Of a stretch of 64,000 nt of DNA, positions 54,460 to 62,554 are shown one piece after another. The DNA is from Streptomyces sp. TLI_053 (GTDB lineage Bacteria > Actinomycetota > Actinomycetes > Streptomycetales > Streptomycetaceae). The notes under the pieces are model-generated. The model saw nothing but the letters and a program-made list of their open reading frames with translations, searched no databases and was not told the DNA's origin. The stretch lies in contig NZ_LT629775.1 in NCBI RefSeq assembly GCF_900105395.1, positions 3,432,001 through 3,496,000 on the forward strand, written 5' to 3'. The position numbers were made by a program, and so were the translations under genes. Each line of letters starts with the position of its first letter. The stretch's first letter is position 1.

Positions 54460-55014
54460 TCACTCCATCGCCACCTCGACCGCACGTCGCACCTCGGCGA
54501 GGTCCAGCCCGTGGCCGGCGACGACCCGCGCCCCGAGCCCCTCCCCCTCAAGGAGCACCCCGAGCAGGAGGTGGCCGACCGCGATGTGCCCGGACTTCAT
54601 CCGCAGCGACTCGCGCAGCGACAGTTCCACCGCCTTGCGCGCCGGCGCGGTGAACGGGCTCCGACCCTCGGCGCGGAACCACCCCCGCCGCCTCGGTTCC
54701 GGCTGCGGCGGGGAGTCCAGCGCCCCCGCCCCGAACACGGACTCCACCGCCTCGCGCACCGCCTCCAGGTCCACCCCGATCGAGGCCAGTGCCTGCGCGT
54801 CGCCACCCGTCCCGAGCAGCCGACCGACGGCCCGCCGGGCCTCCGCGTGGTCGAGCCCGGCCTCGATCAGCACCCGGGCCGCCGGGTCCGCCGGCTCGGC
54901 CAGGACCGCCAGCAGCAGGTGCTCGGTCCCGACGTGCCCGTGCCCCAGCTCCGCCGACTCGCGCCCCGCCTGCCCGACCGCCCGCCGGGCCTCCTCGGTG
55001 AATCGCTCGAACAT
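54460..55014 (-). CDS. Clp N-terminal (double Clp-N repeat) protein, no ATPase
   Basis: A 184-residue protein with two Clp-N-like helical repeats: MFERFTEEARRAVGQAGRES with GHGHVGTEHLLLAVL (1-75), and FTAPARKAVELSLRESL with SGHIAVGHLLLGVLLE (about 119-184). These resemble the substrate/adaptor-binding N-domain of ClpC, but no AAA+ ATPase is attached. A Pro/Arg-rich linker lies between. Second gene of a two-gene operon, 3 bp after an HTH gene. It may act as an adaptor, decoy or sensor of Clp substrates. The pairing with a small HTH protein recurs in actinobacteria, as far as I recall; function is not established. Confidence 0.9.
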   Translation of the reverse strand: MFERFTEEARRAVGQAGRESAELGHGHVGTEHLLLAVLAEPADPAARVLIEAGLDHAEARRAVGRLLGTGGDAQALASIGVDLEAVREAVESVFGAGALDSPPQPEPRRRGWFRAEGRSPFTAPARKAVELSLRESLRMKSGHIAVGHLLLGVLLEGEGLGARVVAGHGLDLAEVRRAVEVAME

Positions 55015-55017
55015 CGC

Positions 55018-55257
55018 TCAGTCCCCGTCCTTCCCGCTTCCACCGGCGTCGCGCCGCGCGTACTTCTTGTGCACCGCCTGCCTGGTCACCCCGAGGCAGA
55101 CCGCGATGTCCTGCCACGACCAGCCCTGGTCCCGCGCGCTGCCGACCTGCAACCCCTCCAGCCGGTCCGCCAGGTCCCGCAACGCCCGGACCGCCCGGAG
55201 CCCCACGGCCGGATCCCGACTGGCCGCCGCGGCCGCCAGTTCTCCGCTCTCGTTCAT
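55018..55257 (-). CDS. Small helix-turn-helix DNA-binding protein (probable autorepressor)
   Basis: A 79-residue protein with a helix-turn-helix at about residues 46-66 (WSWQDIAVCLGVTRQAVHKK) and a preceding helical region (VRALRDLADRLEGLQ), suited to a small dimer. ATG 55257 is almost at the expected transcript start: TTGACA (55292-55287), a 17-bp spacer and TAGGTT (55269-55264) stand in front, leaving no room for a leader. Two GTCAAC-N4-GTTGAC palindromes overlap those hexamers. It should repress its own operon with the Clp-N gene. Ligand or partner unknown. Confidence 0.85.
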   Translation of the reverse strand: MNESGELAAAAASRDPAVGLRAVRALRDLADRLEGLQVGSARDQGWSWQDIAVCLGVTRQAVHKKYARRDAGGSGKDGD

Positions 55258-55260
55258 ACT

Positions 55261-55303
55261 GTCAACCTAGGTTGACGGCGATGAGATGTCAACCAAAGTT
55301 GAC
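55261..55303 (-). promoter_or_regulatory. Compact promoter/operator of the HTH/Clp-N operon
   Basis: Minus strand: -35 TTGACA (55292-55287), 17-bp spacer, -10 TAGGTT (55269-55264), predicted start at or next to the ATG A at 55257. Operator 1 GTCAAC-CTAG-GTTGAC (55261-55276, a perfect 16-bp palindrome) covers the -10. Operator 2 GTCAAC-CAAA-GTTGAC (55288-55303) covers the -35. Their centres are 27 bp apart. Confidence 0.85.
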
Positions 55304-55315
55304 AGAAAAGCCGAA

Positions 55316-55353
55316 AAGGCGGGGCGAGGACATCGCTGTCCTCGCCCCGCCTT
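55316..55353 (-). terminator. nrdJ terminator, 16-bp perfect stem
   Basis: AAGGCGGGGCGAGGAC (55316-55331) pairs with GTCCTCGCCCCGCCTT (55338-55353), 40 bp beyond the nrdJ stop. It shields the HTH/Clp-N promoter from read-through. Confidence 0.92.
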
Positions 55354-55392
55354 CAGTACCGGCTCACCTCACTCGGGAGGCGGCGGCTGCGC

Positions 55393-58293
55393 TCAGCTGC
55401 AGCCGCTGGTGGAGCCGCAGCCTTCGCAGAGGTAGCAGCTGCCCGCGCGGCGCATCTTGGTGCCGCAGGAGAAGCAGAGCGGCGCGTCGGCGTTCATGCC
55501 CAGCTGGATCTCCATCAGCTCGGTGGAGTTGTGGGCCTGGGCCGGGGCGGCCTTGGGCGTCGGGGCGGCGACCGGGGCCGGAGCCGGGACGGCGACCGGC
55601 TTCGCGGCCACCGGGGCGGACTGCGCGAGCGTCTCGGTGTCCAGCTCCTCGTCCGCCTCCAGCGGCTCGTAGGAGCCCGTCTCCAGGTGGCGCTGACGCT
55701 CCTCGACCGAGTGGATGCCGAGCGCCGAACGGGTCTCGAACGGCAGGAAGTCCAGCGCCAGGCGGCGGAAGATGTAGTCGACGATCGACTGCGCCATGCG
55801 CAGGTCCGGGTCGTCGGTCAGACCGGCCGGCTCGAAGCGCATGTTGGTGAACTTCGAGACGTAGGTCTCCAGCGGGACGCCGTACTGCAGGCCCACCGAG
55901 ACGGCGATGGAGAAGGCGTCCATCATGCCCGCGAGGGTCGAGCCCTGCTTGGACATCTTCAGGAAGACCTCGCCGAGGCCGTCGTCCGGGTAGGAGTTGG
56001 CGGTCATGTAGCCCTCGGCGCCACCGACCGTGAAGGAGGTGGTGATGCCCGGGCGGCCCTTGGGCAGGCGCTTGCGGACCGGGCGGTACTCGACGACCTT
56101 CTCGACCGCGGCGGGGGCTGCGGCCTGCTCGGTCTTGGCCTCGGAGTCCTTCTTCTTGGCCGAGAGCGGCTGGCCGACCTTGCAGTTGTCGCGATAAATT
56201 GCCAGGGCCTTGACGCCGAGCTTCCACGCCTCGAAGTAGATCTCCTCGATCTCCTCGACGGTGGCAGTCTCCGGCATGTTGACCGTCTTGGAGATGGCAC
56301 CCGAGATCCACGGCTGGATCGCGGCCATCATCCGGACGTGGCCCATGGCCGAGATGACCCGCTCACCCATCGCGCAGTCGAACACCTCGTAGTGCTCGCG
56401 CTTCAGACCCGGCGCGTCCACCACGTTGCCGTGCTCGGCGATGTGGGCGACGACCGCCTCGATCTGCTCGTCCTGGTAGCCCAGGCGCTTGAGGGCGCGC
56501 GGGACGGTGCCGTTGACGATCTGCATCGAGCCGCCGCCGACGAGCTTCTTGAACTTGACTAGCGCGAGGTCGGGCTCCACGCCGGTGGTGTCGCAGTCCA
56601 TCATCAGACCGATGGTGCCGGTCGGGGCGAGCACCGAGGCCTGGGCGTTGCGGAAGCCGTTCTGCGCGCCGATCCGCAGGACCTCGTCCCAGGTCGCGGT
56701 GGCGGCGGTCCAGACCGGGGCGTCCAGCTCGTCGAAGGACACGCCGGCCTTCGAGGCGTCCGCGTGCTGCTTCATGACCCGCTGGTGCGGGGCCGCGTTG
56801 CGGGCGTAGCCGTCGTACGGGCCGACCACACCGGCGAGTTCGGCGCCCCGGCGGTAGGCGGTGCCGGTCATCAGGGAGGTGATGGCGCCGGCCAGGGCGC
56901 GGCCGCCCTCGCTGTCGTAGGCGTGGCCGGTGGCCATCAGCAGGGCGCCGAGGTTGGCGTAGCCGATGCCGAGCTGGCGGAACGCGCGGGTGGTCTCGCC
57001 GATCTTCTCGGTGGGGAAGTCGGCGAAGCAGATGGAGATGTCCATCGCGGTGATGACCAGCTCGACGACCTTGGCGAAGCTCCCGGCGTCGAACGAGTCG
57101 TCGTCGCGGAGGAACTTCATCAGGTTGAGCGAGGCGAGGTTGCAGCTGGAGTTGTCCAGGTGCATGTACTCGGAGCAGGGGTTGGACGCGTTGATCCGGC
57201 CGGACTCCGGGCAGGTGTGCCACTGGTTGATGGTGGAGTCGTACTGGATGCCGGGGTCGGCGCAGGCCCAGGCGGCCTCGGCCATCTTGCGGAAGAGCTT
57301 CTTCGCGTCGACGGTCTCGATGACCTCGCCGGTCATCCGGGCGCGCAGGCCGAATCCGGTGCCGTTCTCGACGGCGGTCATGAATTCGTCGTTGACGCGG
57401 ACGGAGTTGTTGGCGTTCTGGTACTGGACGGAGGCGATGTCGTCGCCGCCGAGGTCCATGTCGAAGCCCGCGTCGCGCAGGGCGCGGATCTTCTCCTCCT
57501 CCTTCACCTTGGTCTCGATGAAGGCCTCGACGTCCGGGTGGTCGACGTCGAGCACGACCATCTTGGCCGCGCGGCGGGTGGCGCCACCGGACTTGATGGT
57601 GCCGGCGGAGGCGTCGGCGCCGCGCATGAAGGAGACCGGGCCGGAGGCGTTGCCGCCGGAGGAGAGCAGCTCCTTGGAGGACCGGATCCGGGAGAGGTTG
57701 AGGCCGGCGCCGGAGCCGCCCTTGAAGATCATGCCCTCTTCCTTGTACCAGTCGAGGATCGACTCCATGGAGTCGTCGACGGACAGGATGAAGCAGGCCG
57801 AGACCTGCTGGGGCTGCTTGGTGCCGACGTTGAACCAGACCGGCGAGTTGAAGCTGAACACCTGGTGGAGGAGGGCGTGGGTCAGCTCGTGCTCGAAGAC
57901 CTCGGCGTCGTCCGGGGTGGCGAAGTAGCCGTTCTTCTCGCCGGCGGCGCGGTAGGTGAGCACCACGCGGTCGATGATCTGCTTGAGGCTCCACTCGCGC
58001 TGCGGGGTACCGAGGGCGCCGCGGAAGTACTTGGAGGTGACGATGTTGACCGCGTTGACCGACCAGAAGTCGGGGAACTCGACGCCGTGCTGCTCGAAGT
58101 TGATCGAGCCGTCACGCCAGTTGGTCATGACGACGTCGCGCCGCTCCCAGCGGACCTTGTCGTACGGGTGCACGCCAGGGGTGGTGTAGATGCGCTCGAT
58201 CCGCAGGCCGCCCTTGGGAGCCTTGCCGGCACCCTTGCCCGCGGTCCGGTCGGACTTCGACCCGCGTGCGGAACCGCTCGTGGTGTCTGTCAC
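55393..58293 (-). CDS. nrdJ: Adenosylcobalamin-dependent class II ribonucleotide reductase
   Basis: A 966-residue class II RNR that makes deoxyribonucleotides with vitamin B12 coenzyme. Visible features: a likely active-site cysteine pair member Cys167 (QVSACFIL), the loop GGSGAGLNLSRIR, NPCSEYMHLDNSSCNLASLN, and the C-terminal Cys-rich tail (CFSCGTKMRRAGSCYLCEGC) for disulphide exchange or metal binding. GTG start at 58293 with GGAGGAGG 6-10 nt upstream; the open frame continues to 58350 without better support. It lies 202 bp downstream of nrdR, as in other streptomycetes, and is expected to be repressed by NrdR through the boxes at 59083-59130. No B12 riboswitch is evident. Confidence 0.95.
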   Translation of the reverse strand: MTDTTSGSARGSKSDRTAGKGAGKAPKGGLRIERIYTTPGVHPYDKVRWERRDVVMTNWRDGSINFEQHGVEFPDFWSVNAVNIVTSKYFRGALGTPQREWSLKQIIDRVVLTYRAAGEKNGYFATPDDAEVFEHELTHALLHQVFSFNSPVWFNVGTKQPQQVSACFILSVDDSMESILDWYKEEGMIFKGGSGAGLNLSRIRSSKELLSSGGNASGPVSFMRGADASAGTIKSGGATRRAAKMVVLDVDHPDVEAFIETKVKEEEKIRALRDAGFDMDLGGDDIASVQYQNANNSVRVNDEFMTAVENGTGFGLRARMTGEVIETVDAKKLFRKMAEAAWACADPGIQYDSTINQWHTCPESGRINASNPCSEYMHLDNSSCNLASLNLMKFLRDDDSFDAGSFAKVVELVITAMDISICFADFPTEKIGETTRAFRQLGIGYANLGALLMATGHAYDSEGGRALAGAITSLMTGTAYRRGAELAGVVGPYDGYARNAAPHQRVMKQHADASKAGVSFDELDAPVWTAATATWDEVLRIGAQNGFRNAQASVLAPTGTIGLMMDCDTTGVEPDLALVKFKKLVGGGSMQIVNGTVPRALKRLGYQDEQIEAVVAHIAEHGNVVDAPGLKREHYEVFDCAMGERVISAMGHVRMMAAIQPWISGAISKTVNMPETATVEEIEEIYFEAWKLGVKALAIYRDNCKVGQPLSAKKKDSEAKTEQAAAPAAVEKVVEYRPVRKRLPKGRPGITTSFTVGGAEGYMTANSYPDDGLGEVFLKMSKQGSTLAGMMDAFSIAVSVGLQYGVPLETYVSKFTNMRFEPAGLTDDPDLRMAQSIVDYIFRRLALDFLPFETRSALGIHSVEERQRHLETGSYEPLEADEELDTETLAQSAPVAAKPVAVPAPAPVAAPTPKAAPAQAHNSTELMEIQLGMNADAPLCFSCGTKMRRAGSCYLCEGCGSTSGCS

Positions 58294-58495
58294 TTCTGTT
58301 CCTCCTCCTGGTTGGGCAAACGCCCGAAGTGCACCGAAAAGTCCGGGCACGGCTGGTTCGCTCTTCCGGTGTGCGGCAGGCAGGGATCTTCACCCACCGC
58401 GCACGTTTTGTCATGGTCTGTGCGCCGTTTTCGGGCACACGTCGGCCCCGGGGGACCGAAGGAGTTGCGCCGACCCCGGAAAGGGGCCGGGCCGG

Positions 58496-58993
58496 CTAGG
58501 GCGCGGCGGCGGCGACGGGCACGCAGGCGCCGTCGGCCTCGGTGGCGGGCTGCTCGGCGCGGAGCTCCGCGATGGCGGCCTCGAAGTCTTCCAGTCCGTC
58601 GTACGCCTGGTAGACGCTGGCGAAGCGCAGGAACGCGACGACGTCGAGTTCCTTGAGCGGGCCGAGTATGGCGAGCCCGACGTCGTGGGTGGTGAGCTCG
58701 GCGTTGCCGGTGGCCCGCACGCACTCCTCGACCCGCTGGCCGAGCTGGGCGAGGGCGTCCTCGGTGACCGGGCGGCCCTGGCAGGCCTTGCGGACTCCGG
58801 AGATGACCTTCTCCCGGGAGAACGGCTCGGTGACGCCGCTGCGCTTGATGACCATCAGGGCTGCCGTCTCCACCGTGGTGAATCGGCGACCGCAGTCCGG
58901 GCACTGCCGGCGGCGGCGGATGCAGCTGCCGTCCTCGGTGGTCCGGCTGTCGACGACGCGGCTGTCGGAGTGCCGGCAGAAGGGGCAGTGCAC
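58496..58993 (-). CDS. nrdR: NrdR, repressor of ribonucleotide reductase genes
   Basis: A 165-residue NrdR: N-terminal zinc ribbon with Cys3-x2-Cys6 and Cys31-x2-Cys34, followed by the ATP-cone domain (about 49-139) that senses ATP/dATP. It binds two NrdR boxes upstream of RNR operons and here most likely controls nrdRJ itself. An Ala/Pro tail closes the protein. ATG start; co-transcribed with nrdJ. Confidence 0.95.
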   Translation of the reverse strand: MHCPFCRHSDSRVVDSRTTEDGSCIRRRRQCPDCGRRFTTVETAALMVIKRSGVTEPFSREKVISGVRKACQGRPVTEDALAQLGQRVEECVRATGNAELTTHDVGLAILGPLKELDVVAFLRFASVYQAYDGLEDFEAAIAELRAEQPATEADGACVPVAAAAP

Positions 58994-59082
58994 CTGAGGA
59001 TCCCTCCTTGGCAGGACGTGCGGACTTGGTCGAGTCTATGCGATCCCAGGGCCCTGCGAGCAACCCGATCTTGAGGCCTCGA

Positions 59083-59130
59083 CCACAAGTACTGGGCCAC
59101 GGAGAGGACTGTAGCCACTACATCTAGGTT
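59083..59130 (-). promoter_or_regulatory. Tandem NrdR boxes upstream of nrdRJ
   Basis: CCACTACATCTAGGTT (59115-59130) matches the NrdR-box consensus ACACTATATCTAGTGT at 12 of 16 positions. CCACAAGTACTGGGCC (59083-59098) is a weaker second copy. They start 32 bp apart, three helical turns, the spacing found in known NrdR-controlled promoters. Confidence 0.7.
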
Positions 59131-59256
59131 TCGGAGCGAAGGAGGGGTGCTGGCGTGTCGCCGCGCGCGATACCCTCGGAGCCGATTTCCGATCGAACAT
59201 TTAATCGATGTACAACAAAGCCTTGATCGAGTCAGCCAACTCCCGAATAATTCACT

Positions 59257-59270
59257 CGAACGTGTGTTTG
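59257..59270 (+). promoter_or_regulatory. LexA (SOS) box upstream of lexA
   Basis: CGAAC-GTGT-GTTTG matches the Gram-positive consensus CGAAC-N4-GTTCG at nine of ten fixed positions. It lies about 70 bp before the lexA start, as expected for autoregulation. Confidence 0.7.
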
Positions 59271-59338
59271 GCGCAACCTTTCGATACGAGGTGCGTTGGG
59301 CTGGAAAAAGGAGAGGACAGCCGTCGAGAGGGGCAGCC

Positions 59339-60220
59339 GTGAACGCCGTCGAAAGCAACACCATCCCGGTGCAGGATCACTCCCAGCTCAAGGTGGGGCA
59401 GCGCACCACGAATCAGCAGAGCGTGGACATCAGCATGGACCGCAGCGAGGACCATCGCCCCCTGGGCCCGGGCATTTCCGGGGTCGGGCGTGTTCCGGAC
59501 CAGCCCATCGAACACTCCCCCGCCCTGGACGACGCCCACCCGGCGCCGACCCGTTCCGCGCCGGGCCGCCCGCCCGGGATCCGGACCGACGAGGCCGGCC
59601 TCACCGAGCGCCAGCGCCGGGTGATCGAGGTCATCAGGGACTCCGTGCAGCGCCGGGGCTACCCGCCGTCCATGCGCGAGATCGGCCAGGCCGTCGGCCT
59701 GTCCAGCACCTCCTCGGTGGCCCATCAGCTGATGGCCCTGGAGCGCAAGGGCTTCCTGCGGCGGGACCCGCACCGCCCGCGCGCCTACGAGGTCCGCGGC
59801 GTCGAGGTGGCCCGGCCGAACACCGCAGAGACGGCCGGCCGCCCGTCCACCTCCTACGTGCCGCTGGTCGGCCGGATCGCCGCCGGTGGGCCGATCCTGG
59901 CCGAGCAGACCGTCGAGGACGTCTTCCCGCTGCCGCGGCAACTGGTCGGCGAGGGCGAACTGTTCGCGCTCACCGTGCGCGGTGACTCGATGATCGAGGC
60001 GGCCATCTGCGACGGCGACTGGGTCACCGTCCGCCGCCAGCCGGTCGCCGAGAACGGCGACATCGTGGCCGCGATGATCGACGGCGAGGCCACCGTCAAG
60101 CGCCTCAAGCGCGAGGACGGCCGGATCTGGCTGATGCCGCACAACCCCGCGTACGAGCCGATCAACGGCGACAACGCGACCATCCTGGGCAAGGTCGTGG
60201 CCGTCCTCCGCCGGCTCTGA
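59339..60220 (+). CDS. lexA: LexA, SOS-response repressor
   Basis: A 293-residue LexA. DNA-binding region about 86-143 ([40 protein letters not shown]). Self-cleavage site Ala182-Gly183 in [10 protein letters not shown], catalytic Ser217 in GDSMIE and Lys254 in ATVKRLK. The GTG at 59339 is chosen because GAGAGGGG lies 6-8 nt upstream. This gives an N-terminal extension of about 60 residues compared with the roughly 235-residue norm; an in-frame ATG at 59435 would shorten it to 261. A LexA box lies upstream, so autoregulation is likely. It is divergent from nrdRJ. Confidence 0.94.
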   Translation: MNAVESNTIPVQDHSQLKVGQRTTNQQSVDISMDRSEDHRPLGPGISGVGRVPDQPIEHSPALDDAHPAPTRSAPGRPPGIRTDEAGLTERQRRVIEVIRDSVQRRGYPPSMREIGQAVGLSSTSSVAHQLMALERKGFLRRDPHRPRAYEVRGVEVARPNTAETAGRPSTSYVPLVGRIAAGGPILAEQTVEDVFPLPRQLVGEGELFALTVRGDSMIEAAICDGDWVTVRRQPVAENGDIVAAMIDGEATVKRLKREDGRIWLMPHNPAYEPINGDNATILGKVVAVLRRL

Positions 60221-60338
60221 CCGCACCGGCTCCGCCGTACCGGAAGAAGCCGGAACCCTCGGAACCACCCGGAACCAGCCGGACGGAGCCGGAAGCACCC
60301 GGCGTCCACGAGCCGCCGCCCCGCCCGGACCCACAGGA

Positions 60339-60371
60339 AGGGGCTCCCCGCACACCTCGCGTGGAGCCCCT
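60339..60371. terminator. Bidirectional hairpin between lexA and the DinG-like gene
   Basis: AGGGGCTCC (60339-60347) pairs with GGAGCCCCT (60363-60371). Upstream of it, at 60240-60302, the degenerate motif CCGGAACC/CCGGAAGC recurs about seven times. Confidence 0.7.
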
Positions 60372-60409
60372 CCGGCCTGTCCCGACCTGTCCCGGCCCGT
60401 CGGCCCGGA

Positions 60410-62542
60410 TCAGCCCCGCTTCGGCACCGGCCGGACCGGCGCCGCCGATTCGTCGATCGCCGCCAGCGAGCGGCGCACCTGGTTGCGGTCCGTGGTGTAC
60501 CAGAACTCCGGCATCGAGGACCGGAAGAAGCCGCCGTACCGCTTGGTCTCCACCCGCGGGTCGAGCACCGCCACCACGCCCCGGTCCTCGGCCGCACGCA
60601 CCAGCCGCCCCGCACCCTGCGCCATCAGCAACGCCGCATGGGTGGCCGCGACGGCCATGAAGCCGTTCCCGCCGCGCTGTTCGACGTCCTTCTGCCGGGC
60701 GCTCATCAGCGGGTCGTCCGGCCTCGGGAACGGGATCCGGTCCATCACCACCAGCTGGCAGGCCGAACCGGGCACGTCCACGCCCTGCCAGAGCGACAGG
60801 GTGCCGAACAGGCAGGTGCTCGCGTCCGAGGCGAACTCACGGATCAACTCGCCCAGGGTGTCCTCGCCCTGAAGCAGGATCCGCTGGTCCAGCCGCTCCC
60901 GCATCGCCTCGGCGGCCGTCTGCGCCCCCCGCATCGAGGAGAACAGCCCCAGCGTCCGCCCGCCGGCCGCACCGATCAGATCGGCCAACTCGTCCAGCAT
61001 GTCCGGCCGTTCGGGATCGCGCCCGGGATCGGCCAGATGCCTGGCGACATAGAGGATGCCCTGCTTGGAGTACTTGAACGGCGAGCCGACATCGATCCCC
61101 CGCCAGTGCGGCACCGGCTCGTCGCCCATGCCCTCGCCCGCCGCCTCCGGGTTGTCGCCGGGCGTGCGGACGTCCGGCAGCCGGGCGTCGGACGGCAGGC
61201 CCACCGAGGCGGCCACGCCGGTGAAGTCCCCGCCGAGCTTGAGGGTGGCCGAGGTGAGCACCACCGCGCGCTCCTTGTACAGGCCCTCCCGCAGCAGCCC
61301 GGAGACGCTCAGCGGGGCGACCCGCAGCGAGGCGGTGCCCAGCCCGTAGCGGTCGCTGCGCTCGATCCAGACCACGTCGTACTCGGAGTCCTGGAGCAGC
61401 CGGTCGGCGGTCTCGTGCAGGGACTCCGCGGCGGCCATCGCCTGCTTGCGCACGGCGTCCTCGTCGCTGAGCCCCTTGTCCCTGGTCTCGCCGAGCGAGG
61501 TGATCACCTGCCGGGAGGCGTCCCGGATCGCCGTCACGGCGTAGGCGAGGTACTCGGGCAGCTCCTCCACCCGGCCGGGCTGGGCGGTCTCCATCAGGCC
61601 GTGGTAGTTCTCGGCGGCGGCCTGCAGCGCGTCCACGGCCTTCTCGTTGGCGAGCCGGGCGGCCCGCTTGACCGTCCGGTTCACCGCGCCGACGGTCAGC
61701 TCGGCGGTGGCCGCCCCGGTGACCCGGTTGACCAGCTCGTGCGCCTCGTCGATGATCAGCAGCCCGTGCTCGGGCAGCACCGGAGCACCCTCGATCGCGT
61801 CGATCGCGAGCATCGCGTGGTTGGTGACGACGACGTCGGCGAGCTTGGCCCGCTCCCGGGCCTTCTCCGCGAAGCACTCCTGGCCGTACGCGCAGCGGGT
61901 CGCGCCCAGGCACTCCTTGGAGGTGACCGCGAGCTGGGCCCAGGCCCGGTCGGAGACGCCGGGGGTCATGTCGTCCCGGTCGCCGGTCTCCGTCTCGTCC
62001 GCCCAGTCGCGCAGCCGGAGCACCTCCTTGCCGAGCTTGCCGGCCGGCCCGCCCAGCGCCTCGACCGGGTCGAACAGGCCCTCGCCCTCGTCACTCGGGG
62101 TGCCCTCGTTGGCCCGGTGCAGGCACAGGTAGTTGGAGCGGCCCTTGAGCATCGCGAACAGCGGACGGCGCCGCAGCACCGGGTGCAGCGCCTCCACGGT
62201 GCGCGGAAGGTCCCGCTCGACCAGCTGGCGCTGGAGCGCCAGGGTCGCGGTGGCGACCACCACGCGGTCCCCGTGGGCGAGCGCCGGCACCAGGTAGGCG
62301 AGGGACTTGCCGGTACCGGTGCCGGCCTGCACCAACAGGTGCTCGCCGTGGTCGACGGCGTCCGCGACGGCCTCGGCCATCCGGAGCTGTCCGGGGCGCT
62401 CGACGCCGCCGACGGAGGCCACCGCGGCGTGCAGCAGCTCGGGGACACGGGCGCGGGGGACGGCCTCCGCCGGGGCGTCCGCGACGCTCCCGGCCTCGTC
62501 GGCGTCCTCGGCGGGGAGCTGGGATTCGGAGTCGTTCGTCAT
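60410..62542 (-). CDS. DinG-like ATP-dependent DNA helicase (XPD/DinG superfamily 2)
   Basis: A 710-residue helicase. Walker A AGTGTGKS near residue 80, DEAH box IIDEAHELVN, and a cysteine set (NYLCLHR, then CLGATRCAYGQECF) in the position of the XPD/DinG iron-sulphur cluster. Motif VI region is MAQGAGRLVRAAEDRG. DinG-type enzymes unwind D-loops, R-loops and G-quadruplexes in replication and repair. The gene follows lexA on the opposite strand and lies 12 bp downstream of the siderophore synthetase gene, with which it may be co-transcribed. Confidence 0.92.
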   Translation of the reverse strand: MTNDSESQLPAEDADEAGSVADAPAEAVPRARVPELLHAAVASVGGVERPGQLRMAEAVADAVDHGEHLLVQAGTGTGKSLAYLVPALAHGDRVVVATATLALQRQLVERDLPRTVEALHPVLRRRPLFAMLKGRSNYLCLHRANEGTPSDEGEGLFDPVEALGGPAGKLGKEVLRLRDWADETETGDRDDMTPGVSDRAWAQLAVTSKECLGATRCAYGQECFAEKARERAKLADVVVTNHAMLAIDAIEGAPVLPEHGLLIIDEAHELVNRVTGAATAELTVGAVNRTVKRAARLANEKAVDALQAAAENYHGLMETAQPGRVEELPEYLAYAVTAIRDASRQVITSLGETRDKGLSDEDAVRKQAMAAAESLHETADRLLQDSEYDVVWIERSDRYGLGTASLRVAPLSVSGLLREGLYKERAVVLTSATLKLGGDFTGVAASVGLPSDARLPDVRTPGDNPEAAGEGMGDEPVPHWRGIDVGSPFKYSKQGILYVARHLADPGRDPERPDMLDELADLIGAAGGRTLGLFSSMRGAQTAAEAMRERLDQRILLQGEDTLGELIREFASDASTCLFGTLSLWQGVDVPGSACQLVVMDRIPFPRPDDPLMSARQKDVEQRGGNGFMAVAATHAALLMAQGAGRLVRAAEDRGVVAVLDPRVETKRYGGFFRSSMPEFWYTTDRNQVRRSLAAIDESAAPVRPVPKRG

Positions 62543-62554
62543 GACCCACCCAGC

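Larger units (their letters stand above)
58994..59338. other. Divergent intergenic region between nrdR and lexA (345 bp)
   Basis: It holds the NrdR boxes (59083-59130) for the leftward operon and a LexA box (59257-59270) with promoter elements for lexA. Notably AT-richer on the lexA side (about 59180-59290). No gene or RNA was recognised. Confidence 0.6.

Noticed and set aside
58294..59338. B12 riboswitch controlling nrdJ
   Set aside because: No cobalamin-box-like sequence was recognised upstream of nrdR or nrdJ; NrdR boxes explain the regulation. A covariance-model search would settle it.
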